Shown: positions 33,719 through 41,869 of the stretch, in pieces
How the letters are laid out: each line of letters begins with the position of its first letter
How positions within the stretch are numbered: the first letter of the stretch is position 1
Assembly: GCF_001753205.1 (NCBI RefSeq)
Contig: NZ_CP017560.1
Location: forward strand, 620,001 to 684,000
Length of the DNA: 64,000 nucleotides
Direction of reading: 5' to 3'
From: Sporosarcina ureilytica
Lineage (GTDB): Bacteria; Bacillota; Bacilli; Bacillales_A; Planococcaceae
Notes under the pieces: model-generated
Database searches by the model: none
What the model was told of the DNA's origin: nothing
What the model saw: the letters and a program-made list of their open reading frames with translations, nothing else
Program-made: the position numbers and the translations under genes

Positions 33719-34534
33719 ATGGCTGTGACAATACAAAATGCGAGTAGAAAAAAGGCACGACTTGTGGGCGCATTCAAACAACTTTTTCATTTCGGTTGGG
33801 AGCAGGCTTTGTCTTGTGTATTTCCTGTTGTGATTTTCGGGAGTTTAGCTTTAACGAAAATAATCTCCCTTCCTTTTTTGCCAAGGTATGATTGGCTGCT
33901 GATTATCTTCCTTTTCATGCAATGGTGGATGGTGCGCTCTGGGCTTGAAACGAAAGATGAATTAAAAGTAATTACGTTGTTTCATATCATTGGTTTAGCG
34001 CTTGAAATTTTCAAAGTGAATATGGGCTCCTGGTCCTATCCAGAGGAAGGGTTCTTCAAAGTTTTTGGCGTGCCTTTGTACAGTGGATTTATGTATGCAA
34101 GTGTAGCGAGCTATCTTTGTCAGGCATGGAGGCGTTTGAACGTTGAACTCGTTAAATGGCCACCTTTTTTCGTCGTCGTTCCCCTTGCAACCGCGATATA
34201 CTTGAATTTTTTCATTCACCACTTCTGGGTTGACATTCGATGGTGGTTAGCTGGGCTTGTCATGATTGTCTTTTTTCGGTCCTGGGTTTTGTATGAGGTT
34301 AATGGAGCTCGTTATCGTATGCCGCTTGCCTTATCATTTGTGCTCATCGGATTTTTCATATGGGTGGCGGAAAACATTGCGACATTCTTTAATGCTTGGG
34401 AATACCCGAATCAAGCCGACGCATGGAGTCTAGTTCATCTGGGAAAAGTGAGTTCGTGGGTGTTATTAGTCATTGTTAGTTTTCTAATTGTAGCAACGTT
34501 AAAACAGATAAAGAAGAAATATAGGCATGGGTGA
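33719..34534 (+). CDS. DUF817 membrane protein
   Basis: 271 aa with about eight hydrophobic helices. LEIFKVNMGSWSYPEEGFFKVFGVPLYSGFMYASVASY and a late VAENIATFFNAWEYPNQ are typical of DUF817 (YoaT-like) proteins. Function unknown. It begins 24 nt after the YozG-type gene and may be in the same operon. Confidence 0.85.
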   Translation: MAVTIQNASRKKARLVGAFKQLFHFGWEQALSCVFPVVIFGSLALTKIISLPFLPRYDWLLIIFLFMQWWMVRSGLETKDELKVITLFHIIGLALEIFKVNMGSWSYPEEGFFKVFGVPLYSGFMYASVASYLCQAWRRLNVELVKWPPFFVVVPLATAIYLNFFIHHFWVDIRWWLAGLVMIVFFRSWVLYEVNGARYRMPLALSFVLIGFFIWVAENIATFFNAWEYPNQADAWSLVHLGKVSSWVLLVIVSFLIVATLKQIKKKYRHG

Positions 34535-34556
34535 AAATCAAGTACTTGTAGTTCTG

Positions 34557-34600
34557 CACCCCAAAAGGTAGAGGTTAAACTAGCCATTGGGGTGTATTTT
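34557..34600 (+). terminator. Terminator of the DUF2975-YozG-DUF817 unit
   Basis: CACCCCAA / TTGGGGTG hairpin followed by TATTTTC. Confidence 0.6.
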
Positions 34601-34782
34601 CACTCCTCAATTTTGTTGTGAGACTTCTTCCATGTTTTGATGATTATTTCAGGAAGCATCACGAAGACAAGGACACCGATTGCCAATGACAATAGCGTTG
34701 CACCACTGATTACATTGAAAAAGTATAGAGCCAATGTGACGACAGATAAAAAAATTCTCCAAGGTACTAAATATTTTTTCAT
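34600..34782 (-). CDS. 60-aa membrane protein
   Basis: Two hydrophobic helices (about 8-26 and 28-48) and a charged tail KTWKKSHNKIEE. The ATG has a GGAGG site. It lies 24 nt after the NUDIX gene on the same strand and could be its operon partner. No family recognised. Confidence 0.6.
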   Translation of the reverse strand: MKKYLVPWRIFLSVVTLALYFFNVISGATLLSLAIGVLVFVMLPEIIIKTWKKSHNKIEE

Positions 34783-34806
34783 GATTTCCTCCCAGACCTG
34801 TGATAA

Positions 34807-35229
34807 TTAAAATGCTACGTAAAACGGATGCATCCTTTCATCCAAACAATATTCAATCCTTTGTCTAAAGTTGCTTACAGTCACCATTTCTAATGCTTTA
34901 TCAATAGGAAAATACCCGACCTCCAAGCTTTCCGGGGAAGTTGTCGGCTTGCCGCCAATAGGCTTTGCAAGGAACAGGGTATTGCAAATGGATCGTTCCA
35001 CGTTTTGAAATATGCCGCAAAACTTTAAAATCTCTACATCAATCCCTGACTCTTCTTTCGTTTCCCTAATGGCGGCGTCTTTCAAAGATTCTCCTTCCTC
35101 AACCTGACCACCTGGCATTTCCCATCCTCTTCGCGGCCCTTTAATTAATAGAAGCTCATTTTCTTCATTCAGCACAATCGTTGCTGCTGAAACGATATGT
35201 TTTGGCGGTGTGTAAACTTGTTGTTCCAC
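34807..35229 (-). CDS. NUDIX hydrolase
   Basis: 140 aa. The Nudix box is complete, GGQVEEGESLKDAAIRETKEESGI, and the preceding KGPRRGWEMP is typical. Hydrolyses a nucleoside diphosphate linked to another group; the substrate cannot be told. AGGAGG ribosome site. It lies 16 nt after the M23 peptidase gene. Confidence 0.92.
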   Translation of the reverse strand: MEQQVYTPPKHIVSAATIVLNEENELLLIKGPRRGWEMPGGQVEEGESLKDAAIRETKEESGIDVEILKFCGIFQNVERSICNTLFLAKPIGGKPTTSPESLEVGYFPIDKALEMVTVSNFRQRIEYCLDERMHPFYVAF

Positions 35230-35245
35230 TAGGCAGCCTCCTTAT

Positions 35246-36145
35246 CTATTTCACTAGATTATTTCTAACTAAAAATGCCTCATTAAATGTGATTGGAATG
35301 CCAATCCCGTCTTTTTCCGCATGAATGTGTAAGTGGGGTTCACTCGTGTTGCCTGAATTACCAACCCATCCAATTGGGTCTGCCACTTTAACACGATCTC
35401 CTTCTTCCACTTTTACACTGTCTTGCTGCATATGTGCGATGTAAACAATGGAATTCGTGTTATCACAAGCTAGCGCAACATAATTTCCTTCTGGGTGCTC
35501 TGCATCTTTGTCAGGGGGCGTCCAGTCAGGAAGGTTACTTCTGGACTCTAGCACTTCACCATCACACGGGCTGTATAGGGGTTCTCCGTAAATTGCGTAT
35601 TTGTCTAGTTCTTTCGGATAAAACCCGGTTGTCCGAGTACCAAGTTTATTCAGTTTTACAATATCTAAAGCAAACTGTTGAGGCTCATAAGCGTTATGGT
35701 AATTCAACTGCGTGTGGCTTCCGCCATGCCCGACGTAATAGGTTCCATCCTTTAATGGGAAAGTTAATTCAATTGCTTGCTGTTGTGTAAAATTACCAAT
35801 TAAAGCAGCGACGTTGTTAAATCCAAACACGACAATCAGGAAGACATGAATACCTGCGCTAGTCTTTTGTTTTTGCGTAAATTTAATATGGAAGGGTAGC
35901 TTTTTTATCTTTTTCCAAGATAGGAATACCCCAATGAACAACATGATGATTAAAAGATAACGCAAGTAGTAACCAATCCAGTCCCATCTACCTGTTTGAA
36001 ATGTCCAACTAACAATCATTATCGTAGCCAACAGTTGAATCAGCCATTCGGACTGACTAGTTTTCTTTTCTTTCCATAGCATAACGATGAAGGTGATAGG
36101 TAGTACGAATTGAATCATTACAATTTGCAGAAAAGCTGAAAACAA
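35246..36145 (-). CDS. Membrane-anchored M23 metallopeptidase
   Basis: 299 aa. About four N-terminal hydrophobic helices (to ~125) then an M23/LytM domain at about 150-290. YHNAYEPQQFALDI supplies the first zinc ligands, YSPCDGEVLESRSNLPDW the core strand, and EPHLHIHAEKDG the HxH motif. It would cut peptidoglycan cross-links or another peptide outside the cell. It heads a possible operon with the NUDIX gene and follows the zinc-ribbon gene by 23 nt. Confidence 0.88.
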   Translation of the reverse strand: MFSAFLQIVMIQFVLPITFIVMLWKEKKTSQSEWLIQLLATIMIVSWTFQTGRWDWIGYYLRYLLIIMLFIGVFLSWKKIKKLPFHIKFTQKQKTSAGIHVFLIVVFGFNNVAALIGNFTQQQAIELTFPLKDGTYYVGHGGSHTQLNYHNAYEPQQFALDIVKLNKLGTRTTGFYPKELDKYAIYGEPLYSPCDGEVLESRSNLPDWTPPDKDAEHPEGNYVALACDNTNSIVYIAHMQQDSVKVEEGDRVKVADPIGWVGNSGNTSEPHLHIHAEKDGIGIPITFNEAFLVRNNLVK

Positions 36146-36168
36146 TATCGTGCCTCCTTTTCATTTAC

Positions 36169-36468
36169 TCATATAATATATTCTTCCTCGCTACTAAGCT
36201 TCACTAATAATGGAAACAGAAGTAAAGCAATCACGGCTAAAAAAGGGATTGAGCTCAGCAAGACAACTTTTGGAATATCAAAGAAACTACGAAATAGAAG
36301 TGGCAATAAAACAATAGCAGTTAAAAGGCTCACTTTTATTTTTGACGATTGTGTTTGATATTGTTTTTCCCCGCAATTAGGACAAGCCATTGCAGGATTC
36401 AATGTCGTCGTTTTTTTAATCGTTTGTTTCCAGCTCCACTTGCTCTTGCAATTTTCACAGACAGGCAT
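36169..36468 (-). CDS. TIGR04104-type zinc-ribbon membrane protein
   Basis: 99 aa. N-terminal zinc ribbon with CENC and CPNC pairs (CENCKSKWSWKQ, MACPNCGEKQYQTQ), then two hydrophobic helices. This matches the small putative zinc-finger family TIGR04104 of Bacillus. Function unknown. It is first in the minus-strand run that continues with the M23 and NUDIX genes. Confidence 0.75.
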   Translation of the reverse strand: MPVCENCKSKWSWKQTIKKTTTLNPAMACPNCGEKQYQTQSSKIKVSLLTAIVLLPLLFRSFFDIPKVVLLSSIPFLAVIALLLFPLLVKLSSEEEYII

Positions 36469-36608
36469 TTGAATCCCTCCTTGTTAACTAATAATTTGTC
36501 TCGTTTCTCGAATAGGCTAATACATCATTTTTAGGAATCAGGTGATTGATAAATATGCTGTAATATTTTTTGACTTACTACTCATCCTAGCTTTTGGAGG
36601 TGACAAAA

Positions 36609-36761
36609 ATGAAAAAACCAGAAAAATCAAAAGCTGTCGGTCAAAAATCCAGTGAAATGAATACTGTGGATCAGGGGTTAAACTTGGTTGCGCAAGTAGT
36701 GAACAATGCAACAGGTATTGACAAGGGGAACGATGGTAAAGTCGAAAAAGAGAATAAATGA
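36609..36761 (+). CDS. 50-aa hydrophilic protein
   Basis: Reads MKKPEKSKAVGQKSSEMNTV, then a helical DQGLNLVAQVVNNAT stretch and a charged end. TTGGAGGTG lies 6 nt before the ATG and a clean terminator follows the stop directly, which argues for a real gene. No family is recognised. Confidence 0.6.
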   Translation: MKKPEKSKAVGQKSSEMNTVDQGLNLVAQVVNNATGIDKGNDGKVEKENK

Positions 36762-36787
36762 AACGCCTTATTTTGGGCGTTTTTTTA
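36761..36787 (+). terminator. Terminator of the 50-aa gene
   Basis: AAACGCC / GGGCGTTTTTTT hairpin immediately after the stop codon. Confidence 0.8.
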
Positions 36788-36803
36788 TGTGATGAAACGA
36801 CTG

Positions 36804-37043
36804 TTATTTGAGTGCAATGGTTTTAGCTCTTCTCTCTGAAACCCCAAAAAATACCGCTAACACCAATAAAATAATTGGCGTAAGACCTACGTACTTCAAA
36901 GCAATATTTATCCCTAAAAAATAGTACGAAATGGGTGAAAATGTAATAGCACTAATTAACATAAAAAGCCATGAACGATGGGAAATGCCATATATTATTG
37001 TGATTAGTGAAGCCAGTAGTGAGGCGTACCAAAGTAAAAGCAT
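36804..37043 (-). CDS. 79-aa membrane protein
   Basis: Three hydrophobic helices (about 2-20, 26-45, 50-68). The ATG has GGGAGG 5-8 nt upstream. No family recognised. The upstream region 37110-37180 is similar in sequence to that of the 32236-32547 gene. Confidence 0.6.
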   Translation of the reverse strand: MLLLWYASLLASLITIIYGISHRSWLFMLISAITFSPISYYFLGINIALKYVGLTPIILLVLAVFFGVSERRAKTIALK

Positions 37044-37317
37044 GCTAATCCTCCCTTGTATGATGATAAGATTTAGTCAACTATTTATCGGAATAATTAA
37101 TCTCCATATAATAATTATATCATTTTTGATTCTAGAAGAATGAATTAGGGGGAAATTGTCTGTCATGCATTGGTAGGTGGATCGTTGGTACCCAATACAA
37201 ACTAAAATCCTTTCCGTTGTGCGCATAACCTTTGCGGGCTTAATTTACTTGCGTATTGTATAGAAAGGAGAATTGGTGTGTTTTTTCTCCTCTTTAATTG
37301 ATGTATAGGGAGGTGGT

Positions 37318-37509
37318 ATGGACATGTTATTTTTTGAAGATGAAATAGAAAAAGTGCGTAATATAGTTGGGAAAACAGGACGAAATACGATGAATTTACA
37401 AGATCCACGAATAAATGGCGAATTACAGCGGGAGCTGAACGCCAGAAAAATGGAGGCGAAAAATCTACGAGATCGGCGAAATCGTTTGTTGAAAGGATAT
37501 GATTGGTAA
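37318..37509 (+). CDS. 63-aa charged protein
   Basis: Highly charged and probably helical: ELQRELNARKMEAKNLRDRRNRLLKG. GGGAGGTGG precedes it; the start is ATG at 37318 (spacing 4) or 37324 (spacing 10). No recognised family, no terminator right after it. Confidence 0.5.
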   Translation: MDMLFFEDEIEKVRNIVGKTGRNTMNLQDPRINGELQRELNARKMEAKNLRDRRNRLLKGYDW

Positions 37510-37984
37510 TACAGAAGTGTTGAAGTATAGACATTAATCCATTTGTTTCAATTATAGCGTCGACCTCAATGATTTTTCTCTTCTCACTCACCCCCTCTAA
37601 TCTTTTTAGAAATTAAGTATGCAAATGGATTAAGTTCTGACCATTTGGACAGACGTATGCTAACGGAAAAAGCACATCAATATAAATAAGTTGACGTGCT
37701 TTTTGTTGTATCCCTATAATGGCGTATTGGTGTAAAACACTATATTGCATGTGACAAAGGTACCCTACATAAATATTATGAAACTTATCATTCTATAATC
37801 CGTAATAGAGGAGAGGTTGATTAGAACACGTTAATTGGATTTCGTGGTCGGGGGATAAACCGCGGATACGTCGCTTTTTATATTGAAGAGTTTAGAGAAT
37901 TTGATAAGTAGATGCATATATATGAGATGGTAAAGAGAGTCCTGATTTTTATTAATTTAATTGAATCCAAAAGGGGAATTGCAT
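37510..37984 (+). other. Intergenic region with a terminator and a possible gene remnant
   Basis: An AAAAAGCACATCAA / TTGACGTGCTTTTT hairpin lies at 37666-37705. Codons 37831-37907 read like the tail of a protein (IGFRGRGINRGYVAFYIEEF) and stop at 37908, but have no start; this may be a remnant. The rest is featureless. Confidence 0.35.
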
Positions 37985-38971
37985 TTGATTGGTAAAGTAT
38001 CTAAAGGGATTTTGAAAACGCTTGCCTTTGGCGTAGGTTTATGGATTACTATTTATGCAATTATGGTGACTGTTACTATATTTTTAAGTGATTATGACCT
38101 CTTTGATACCGTTGATAGCCCCGCAGTGGTCACAGAAAAATTCTCGAAAAAGGGGTTGGTCGGTACACCGACATATTATGTTCTTGTTGATTTGAATGAA
38201 CAAAACCCTGCTAATGACATTGAAAATCGAGTGTTTTCGTGGCAATTTAATCGGCTTGAAGTTGGGGATACGATTAAAGGGCATTATATTCGCGGAGAAC
38301 ATTTTATTACTACATTAGATGTAATTGTGGACAGTATGATTGGGTTCGTATTTCTTCTAGCGTTTCTAATTCTTCTCATTTCATTAGTGTGTTGGCCGGT
38401 TTATGCATTTGTTGAAAATCGAAAGAAACAGAAAAAGTTGCCACAAGTAATCAAAACATTTTATAGAAAAAAGAATGCACGTAAAAAGAGAAAACTAATA
38501 AAATCAGACGGTTTATTCCTAAAAGTTTTTCGAAAAGCATTTCTTCCAACAGTGATGGTGATGATGTTATTGTCCATAAGTGGTTTCCTCCTCAACAGCG
38601 TCCAAAAGTTTTCGCCAATAGGCAAGACAAAAGTGGAAGCACTCGTGACCGATTCGGATTCATATGGTCGAGAATACTACGGTTCGGGTCACATGACAGA
38701 TCCTTATTATTCCTTGGAACTTTTAGTGAGAGATGAAATAGGGAAAGAGTACAAGGTTATTAAAGAAGTGACGCGGAATGTTTATAAAAAACATGCGATA
38801 GGAGATACGATTAAAATTTCCTATATGAATGGAAATCCATACAACGTTTTCGTCCTAAATTACTCCTTATATTCCCTAGAAATAGTTACATACGGCAAAT
38901 TCGCACTTTGTATCATTATTTTGATGTGTCTACTATTGTATCTTGTTATGAAATTTAAAAAGAAAGCGTAA
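37985..38971 (+). CDS. Membrane protein with two DUF3592-like extracytoplasmic domains
   Basis: 328 aa. Four hydrophobic helices (about 10-35, 115-140, 185-208, 300-320 in this numbering) divide the protein into two similar halves. Each half has a beta-rich segment of the DUF3592 kind (VVTEKFSKKGLVGTPTYYVLVD... GDTIKGHYIRG and VEALVTDSDSYGR... GDTIKISYMNG), so it looks like an internal duplication. The TTG at 37985 has AAAAGGGG 9 nt upstream; a TTG eight codons earlier has no site. Function unknown. Confidence 0.65.
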   Translation: MIGKVSKGILKTLAFGVGLWITIYAIMVTVTIFLSDYDLFDTVDSPAVVTEKFSKKGLVGTPTYYVLVDLNEQNPANDIENRVFSWQFNRLEVGDTIKGHYIRGEHFITTLDVIVDSMIGFVFLLAFLILLISLVCWPVYAFVENRKKQKKLPQVIKTFYRKKNARKKRKLIKSDGLFLKVFRKAFLPTVMVMMLLSISGFLLNSVQKFSPIGKTKVEALVTDSDSYGREYYGSGHMTDPYYSLELLVRDEIGKEYKVIKEVTRNVYKKHAIGDTIKISYMNGNPYNVFVLNYSLYSLEIVTYGKFALCIIILMCLLLYLVMKFKKKA

Positions 38972-39148
38972 AGGATAAATACAATTACCTGCTCAGAATC
39001 ATTTTGACGATTATCGTCCTTATCTAGTTACTGGGGCATTTAGTTTTCTTTCTAGCCGCAGGAGTTGTTTTGTTTGTTTACATTTATATTTTATTGAAGA
39101 AAATAGGTGGAGAATTTACTGTGATTGCTAGTGGGGCTCAACAGAAAG

Positions 39149-39190
39149 ATAACCGTAAACGTTGCGAATCAGACGTTTACGGTTATTTTT
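39149..39190 (+). terminator. Strong terminator before repeat copy 5
   Basis: AACCGTAAACGT / ACGTTTACGGTT hairpin followed by ATTTTTTG. Confidence 0.75.
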
Positions 39191-39205
39191 TGTGGATGGC
39201 ATATG

Positions 39206-39280
39206 GCGAGCCAAACATTCATGTTAATCGCAATAAACGTGGATATCGTGAAATTCATGTTTGTTTGGGTGACTGGCACG
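39206..39280. repeat. Palindromic 80-bp repeat, copy 4 (left end decayed)
   Basis: Right end GTGACTGGCACG is intact, and the inner CATGTTAATCGCAATAAACGTG is shared with copy 5. The left GGTGCCAGTCAC is degenerate. It lies just upstream of the CstB-like promoter. Confidence 0.75.
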
Positions 39281-39291
39281 AGACTGACTAC

Positions 39292-39320
39292 TTGCAAAGG
39301 TATACCCCCTATGGTATATT
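39292..39320 (+). promoter_or_regulatory. CstB-like gene promoter with CstR/CsoR-like operator
   Basis: TTGCAA (39292-39297), 17-bp spacer, TATATT (39315-39320). ATACC-CCCTAT-GGTAT (39302-39317) covers the spacer and -10. The architecture is the same as at the 17-kb rhodanese promoter. Confidence 0.7.
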
Positions 39321-39364
39321 TGGTTTAACATAAAAAAATCAACTAAATTGGAGGCGGAAAGAAA

Positions 39365-40744
39365 ATGTTTTACAAATCATTCACAGATCAAAACTTGGCG
39401 CAAAATGCTTATTTGGTAGGTTGTCAGAGAACAGGTGATGCGGTGATTATTGACCCTCCACGTGAGTTTGATCATATTTTAGCTATTGCGAAAGAGGAAG
39501 GTTTACGTGTGACAGCCGCAGCGGATACACATATTCATGCAGATTATATTTCGGGTGCACGTCAGCTCGCTGTTGAACATGGCGCGAAATTGTATTTGTC
39601 TGATGAAGGGGATAAAAACTGGAAGTATGAATATACAGAAGGCATCGATGTGGAATTGGTGAAAGAGGGAGCTACATTTTCTGTCGGGAACATCGACTTT
39701 GAAGTATGGCATACGCCAGGACATACCCCGGAGAGTATTTCGTTTATCTTAACGGATCGTGGTGGTGGTGCGACAGGTCCGATGGGGATTTTCACTGGAG
39801 ACTTCGTTTTTGTTGGCGATGTAGGACGTCCGGATTTATTGGAAGAGGCGGCAGGCATTATGGGAACGGCTGATAGCGGGGCGCGTGATATGTTCAAATC
39901 GATTGAACGCTTTAAAGAGTTACCAGATCATTTAGTCGTCTGGCCGGGCCATGGTGCAGGTTCTGCTTGCGGAAAGTCACTTGGGTCTGTTCCGATTTCA
40001 ACAGTAGGCTACGAAAAACAATTCAACTGGGCACTTCAGTTTGACGATGAAGAATTGTTCGTAAAGGATTTGTTGAAAGAACAGCCAGAAGCACCTGTTT
40101 ATTTTGCAGAAATGAAAAAGCTAAACAAGGTTGGTCCTGCTGTTTTAAAGCATGAAGACATCGATGTGCTGTTAGATACGGCATCATTTGAAGCTGCAAT
40201 GGCTGGGGACAATACCCTTGTCATTGATACAAGAGCGGCTGCTGTTGTGGAGAAAACCCTTGTACCAGGATCCATCAACATTCCTTTCAATAAATCATTT
40301 ACGAACTGGGCGGGCTGGCTTGCGAAATACGATGAGCAATTGCTTTTAATTGCAGAGGAAGAAAATCATGAAAAAGTCGTGATTGCATTACAGTCTATCG
40401 GATTGGATCATATTGTCGCGATTGTCGATCCAATCGCACTGGAAGGGTTGACATTGCAATCCTATGACACACTGTCTGTTGAGGCATTTATGGAGGAAAT
40501 GAAAGCAGCGAATACATTTGTAGTGGATGTGAGAAACGATGCTGAGTGGCATGACGGTCATTTAGAAGAAGCGAACCATCTGTTTCTTGGGAAATTACGT
40601 ACGACTGAAATGCCAGCGCAGAAAAAACTGCTCATTCATTGTCAAAGTGGTGTGAGATCCGCAATTGCTGCAACTGTTTTAAAAGCACGCGGTTTCGAGG
40701 ATGTCGCGCAACTTGAGGGTGGGTACAACGCTTTAGGGATTTAG
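39365..40744 (+). CDS. CstB-like persulfide dioxygenase-rhodanese
   Basis: 459 aa. N-terminal metallo-beta-lactamase dioxygenase domain (THIHAD at 55-60 with His56, His58, Asp60; WHTPGH with His120; FVGDVGRPDLL; WPGHGAGSACG), a middle degenerate rhodanese (VIDTRAA at 287, no active Cys) and a C-terminal rhodanese with CQSGVRS (Cys426). This order is that of Staphylococcus CstB, which oxidises low-molecular-weight persulfides to thiosulfate. Ribosome site TTGGAGGCGG. The CstR-like operator supports a sulfide-detoxification role; the cstR gene itself is not in the window. Confidence 0.9.
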   Translation: MFYKSFTDQNLAQNAYLVGCQRTGDAVIIDPPREFDHILAIAKEEGLRVTAAADTHIHADYISGARQLAVEHGAKLYLSDEGDKNWKYEYTEGIDVELVKEGATFSVGNIDFEVWHTPGHTPESISFILTDRGGGATGPMGIFTGDFVFVGDVGRPDLLEEAAGIMGTADSGARDMFKSIERFKELPDHLVVWPGHGAGSACGKSLGSVPISTVGYEKQFNWALQFDDEELFVKDLLKEQPEAPVYFAEMKKLNKVGPAVLKHEDIDVLLDTASFEAAMAGDNTLVIDTRAAAVVEKTLVPGSINIPFNKSFTNWAGWLAKYDEQLLLIAEEENHEKVVIALQSIGLDHIVAIVDPIALEGLTLQSYDTLSVEAFMEEMKAANTFVVDVRNDAEWHDGHLEEANHLFLGKLRTTEMPAQKKLLIHCQSGVRSAIAATVLKARGFEDVAQLEGGYNALGI

Positions 40745-40778
40745 GGAACTTTAAATTAGATGTGAAAATAGGAAGAGA

Positions 40779-40817
40779 GGGAACAGGTGCGTCTAAGACG
40801 ACCCGTTCCCTTTTTTC
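40779..40817. terminator. Terminator between convergent genes
   Basis: GGGAACAGGTGCGTC / GACGACCCGTTCCC hairpin followed by TTTTTTC. Confidence 0.8.
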
Positions 40818-41758
40818 TATTGTTGTGTGTGATTGCTTTGAATTTGCAAGGCAGGAAAATGCGGGAGGACGTATTCGCCTAACTCCTGAAGCACATCTTC
40901 CATGGGTCTTGTTGCAAATTTGAGCGCGATAATGACATGGTTGACACCAACCGCTTCTAGACCTTTTAAAAATTCAATTAAAAATCGATGGCCGCTTCTG
41001 AAGCCTAAGTGGATTGGCGTCGGATCAGCGTCCGGGTCTTCCAATAAATCGATGTAAAGAGATTGTGTGAACGGTTTGAATTCATCCGTGAATGCTCTCC
41101 AGTCGCGGATGATTTTAGCTTGTTCATGGATTCCGCGCGGGTACCCAATCCATCCGTCACCGTTTTTCGCAATCCACTCAAGTGATTGCCCCGAACGTCC
41201 TGTGACAAATGTTGGGATATCTTTTAACGTCGGTTTTGGTAAAATATCCGCTTCGCCATTTAGTGATACACGTTCTGTATTGATTGTTGGGTAAGATGTT
41301 GACCAAGCTTTCTTTGCTGCATAAAAAGTTTCTTGGAATAATTCAGCTCTATTTTCACGGTCCACACCAAAAACATTAAATTCGATTGGACGATCTCCCG
41401 TTGCAAGGCCGAGTAATAGTCTCTCCCCTGATATTCTATCAAAGGAAGCGGCAGATTTAGCAAGGTTTAATGGATGCTGGAAAGACGTGATCGCACTTGC
41501 GGTACCTAGCGCAATGTCACTTGTATGTGCAGCAATATGACTCAGATATACCCAAGGGTCATACATTTGCCCTGCATCTCCAAAAGTTGGATCATTTAAC
41601 GGCACATCCCGGACGAATAAAGAAGCGAATTGCTGTTTTTCAGCAAGCTTTGCTAATCGAATTTGCTCGTCTAATAAGGTGCCAGTCACCCAAACTATCG
41701 AGTTAATCGCAATAAACGTGAATGTTGTGAAATACATGTTTGTTTGAGTGACTGGCAC
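40817..41758 (-). pseudogene. 5'-truncated luciferase-like flavin oxidoreductase
   Basis: From residue ~28 on this is a good LLM-class flavin-dependent oxidoreductase: LLDEQIRLAKLAEKQQFASLFVRDVPLNDP, YDPWVYLSHIAAHT, SGERLLLGLATGDRP, VTGRSGQSLEWIAKNGDGWI. The expected first beta strand (~30 residues) is missing. In its place the open frame continues through palindromic repeat copy 5 (MPVTQTNMYF...), which has no ribosome site. The gene is therefore probably inactive, or at best translated as a chimera. Confidence 0.65.
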
Positions 41759-41759
41759 G
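41678..41759. repeat. Palindromic 80-bp repeat, copy 5
   Basis: GGTGCCAGTCACC to GTGACTGGCACG. It replaces the 5' end of the flavin oxidoreductase gene on the minus strand and lies 45 bp before the bioY promoter on the plus strand. It shares the ATCGCAATAAACGTG inner block with copy 4. Confidence 0.85.
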
Positions 41760-41780
41760 AACTCGCGCCTACCTTTCTTC

Positions 41781-41833
41781 TAGTTAACTCCACCAGAAAA
41801 ACAGTTGACACAAATGCTCGTTCACCGTATTAT
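41781..41833 (+). promoter_or_regulatory. bioY promoter with BirA-like operator
   Basis: Promoter TTGACA (41805-41810), 17-bp spacer, TATTAT (41828-41833). TAGTTAAC (41781-41788) and GTTGACAC (41804-41811) are separated by 15 nt, matching the half-sites (TTGTTAAC-N15-GTTAACAA) and spacing of the Bacillus BirA box; the second half covers the -35. This predicts repression by biotin. Confidence 0.65.
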
Positions 41834-41869
41834 TGTGAATATTATCGTAATAGATTGGTGGGGGAAAGT

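Noticed and set aside
39070..39333. An 87-codon plus-strand frame ending near the CstB-like promoter
   Set aside because: It runs through a strong terminator, repeat copy 4 and the promoter/operator, has no ribosome site and no recognisable protein.
41744..41869. N-terminal extension of BioY into repeat copy 5
   Set aside because: The extension covers the BirA-like box and promoter; ATG at 41870 has a proper ribosome site and gives the normal BioY N-terminus.
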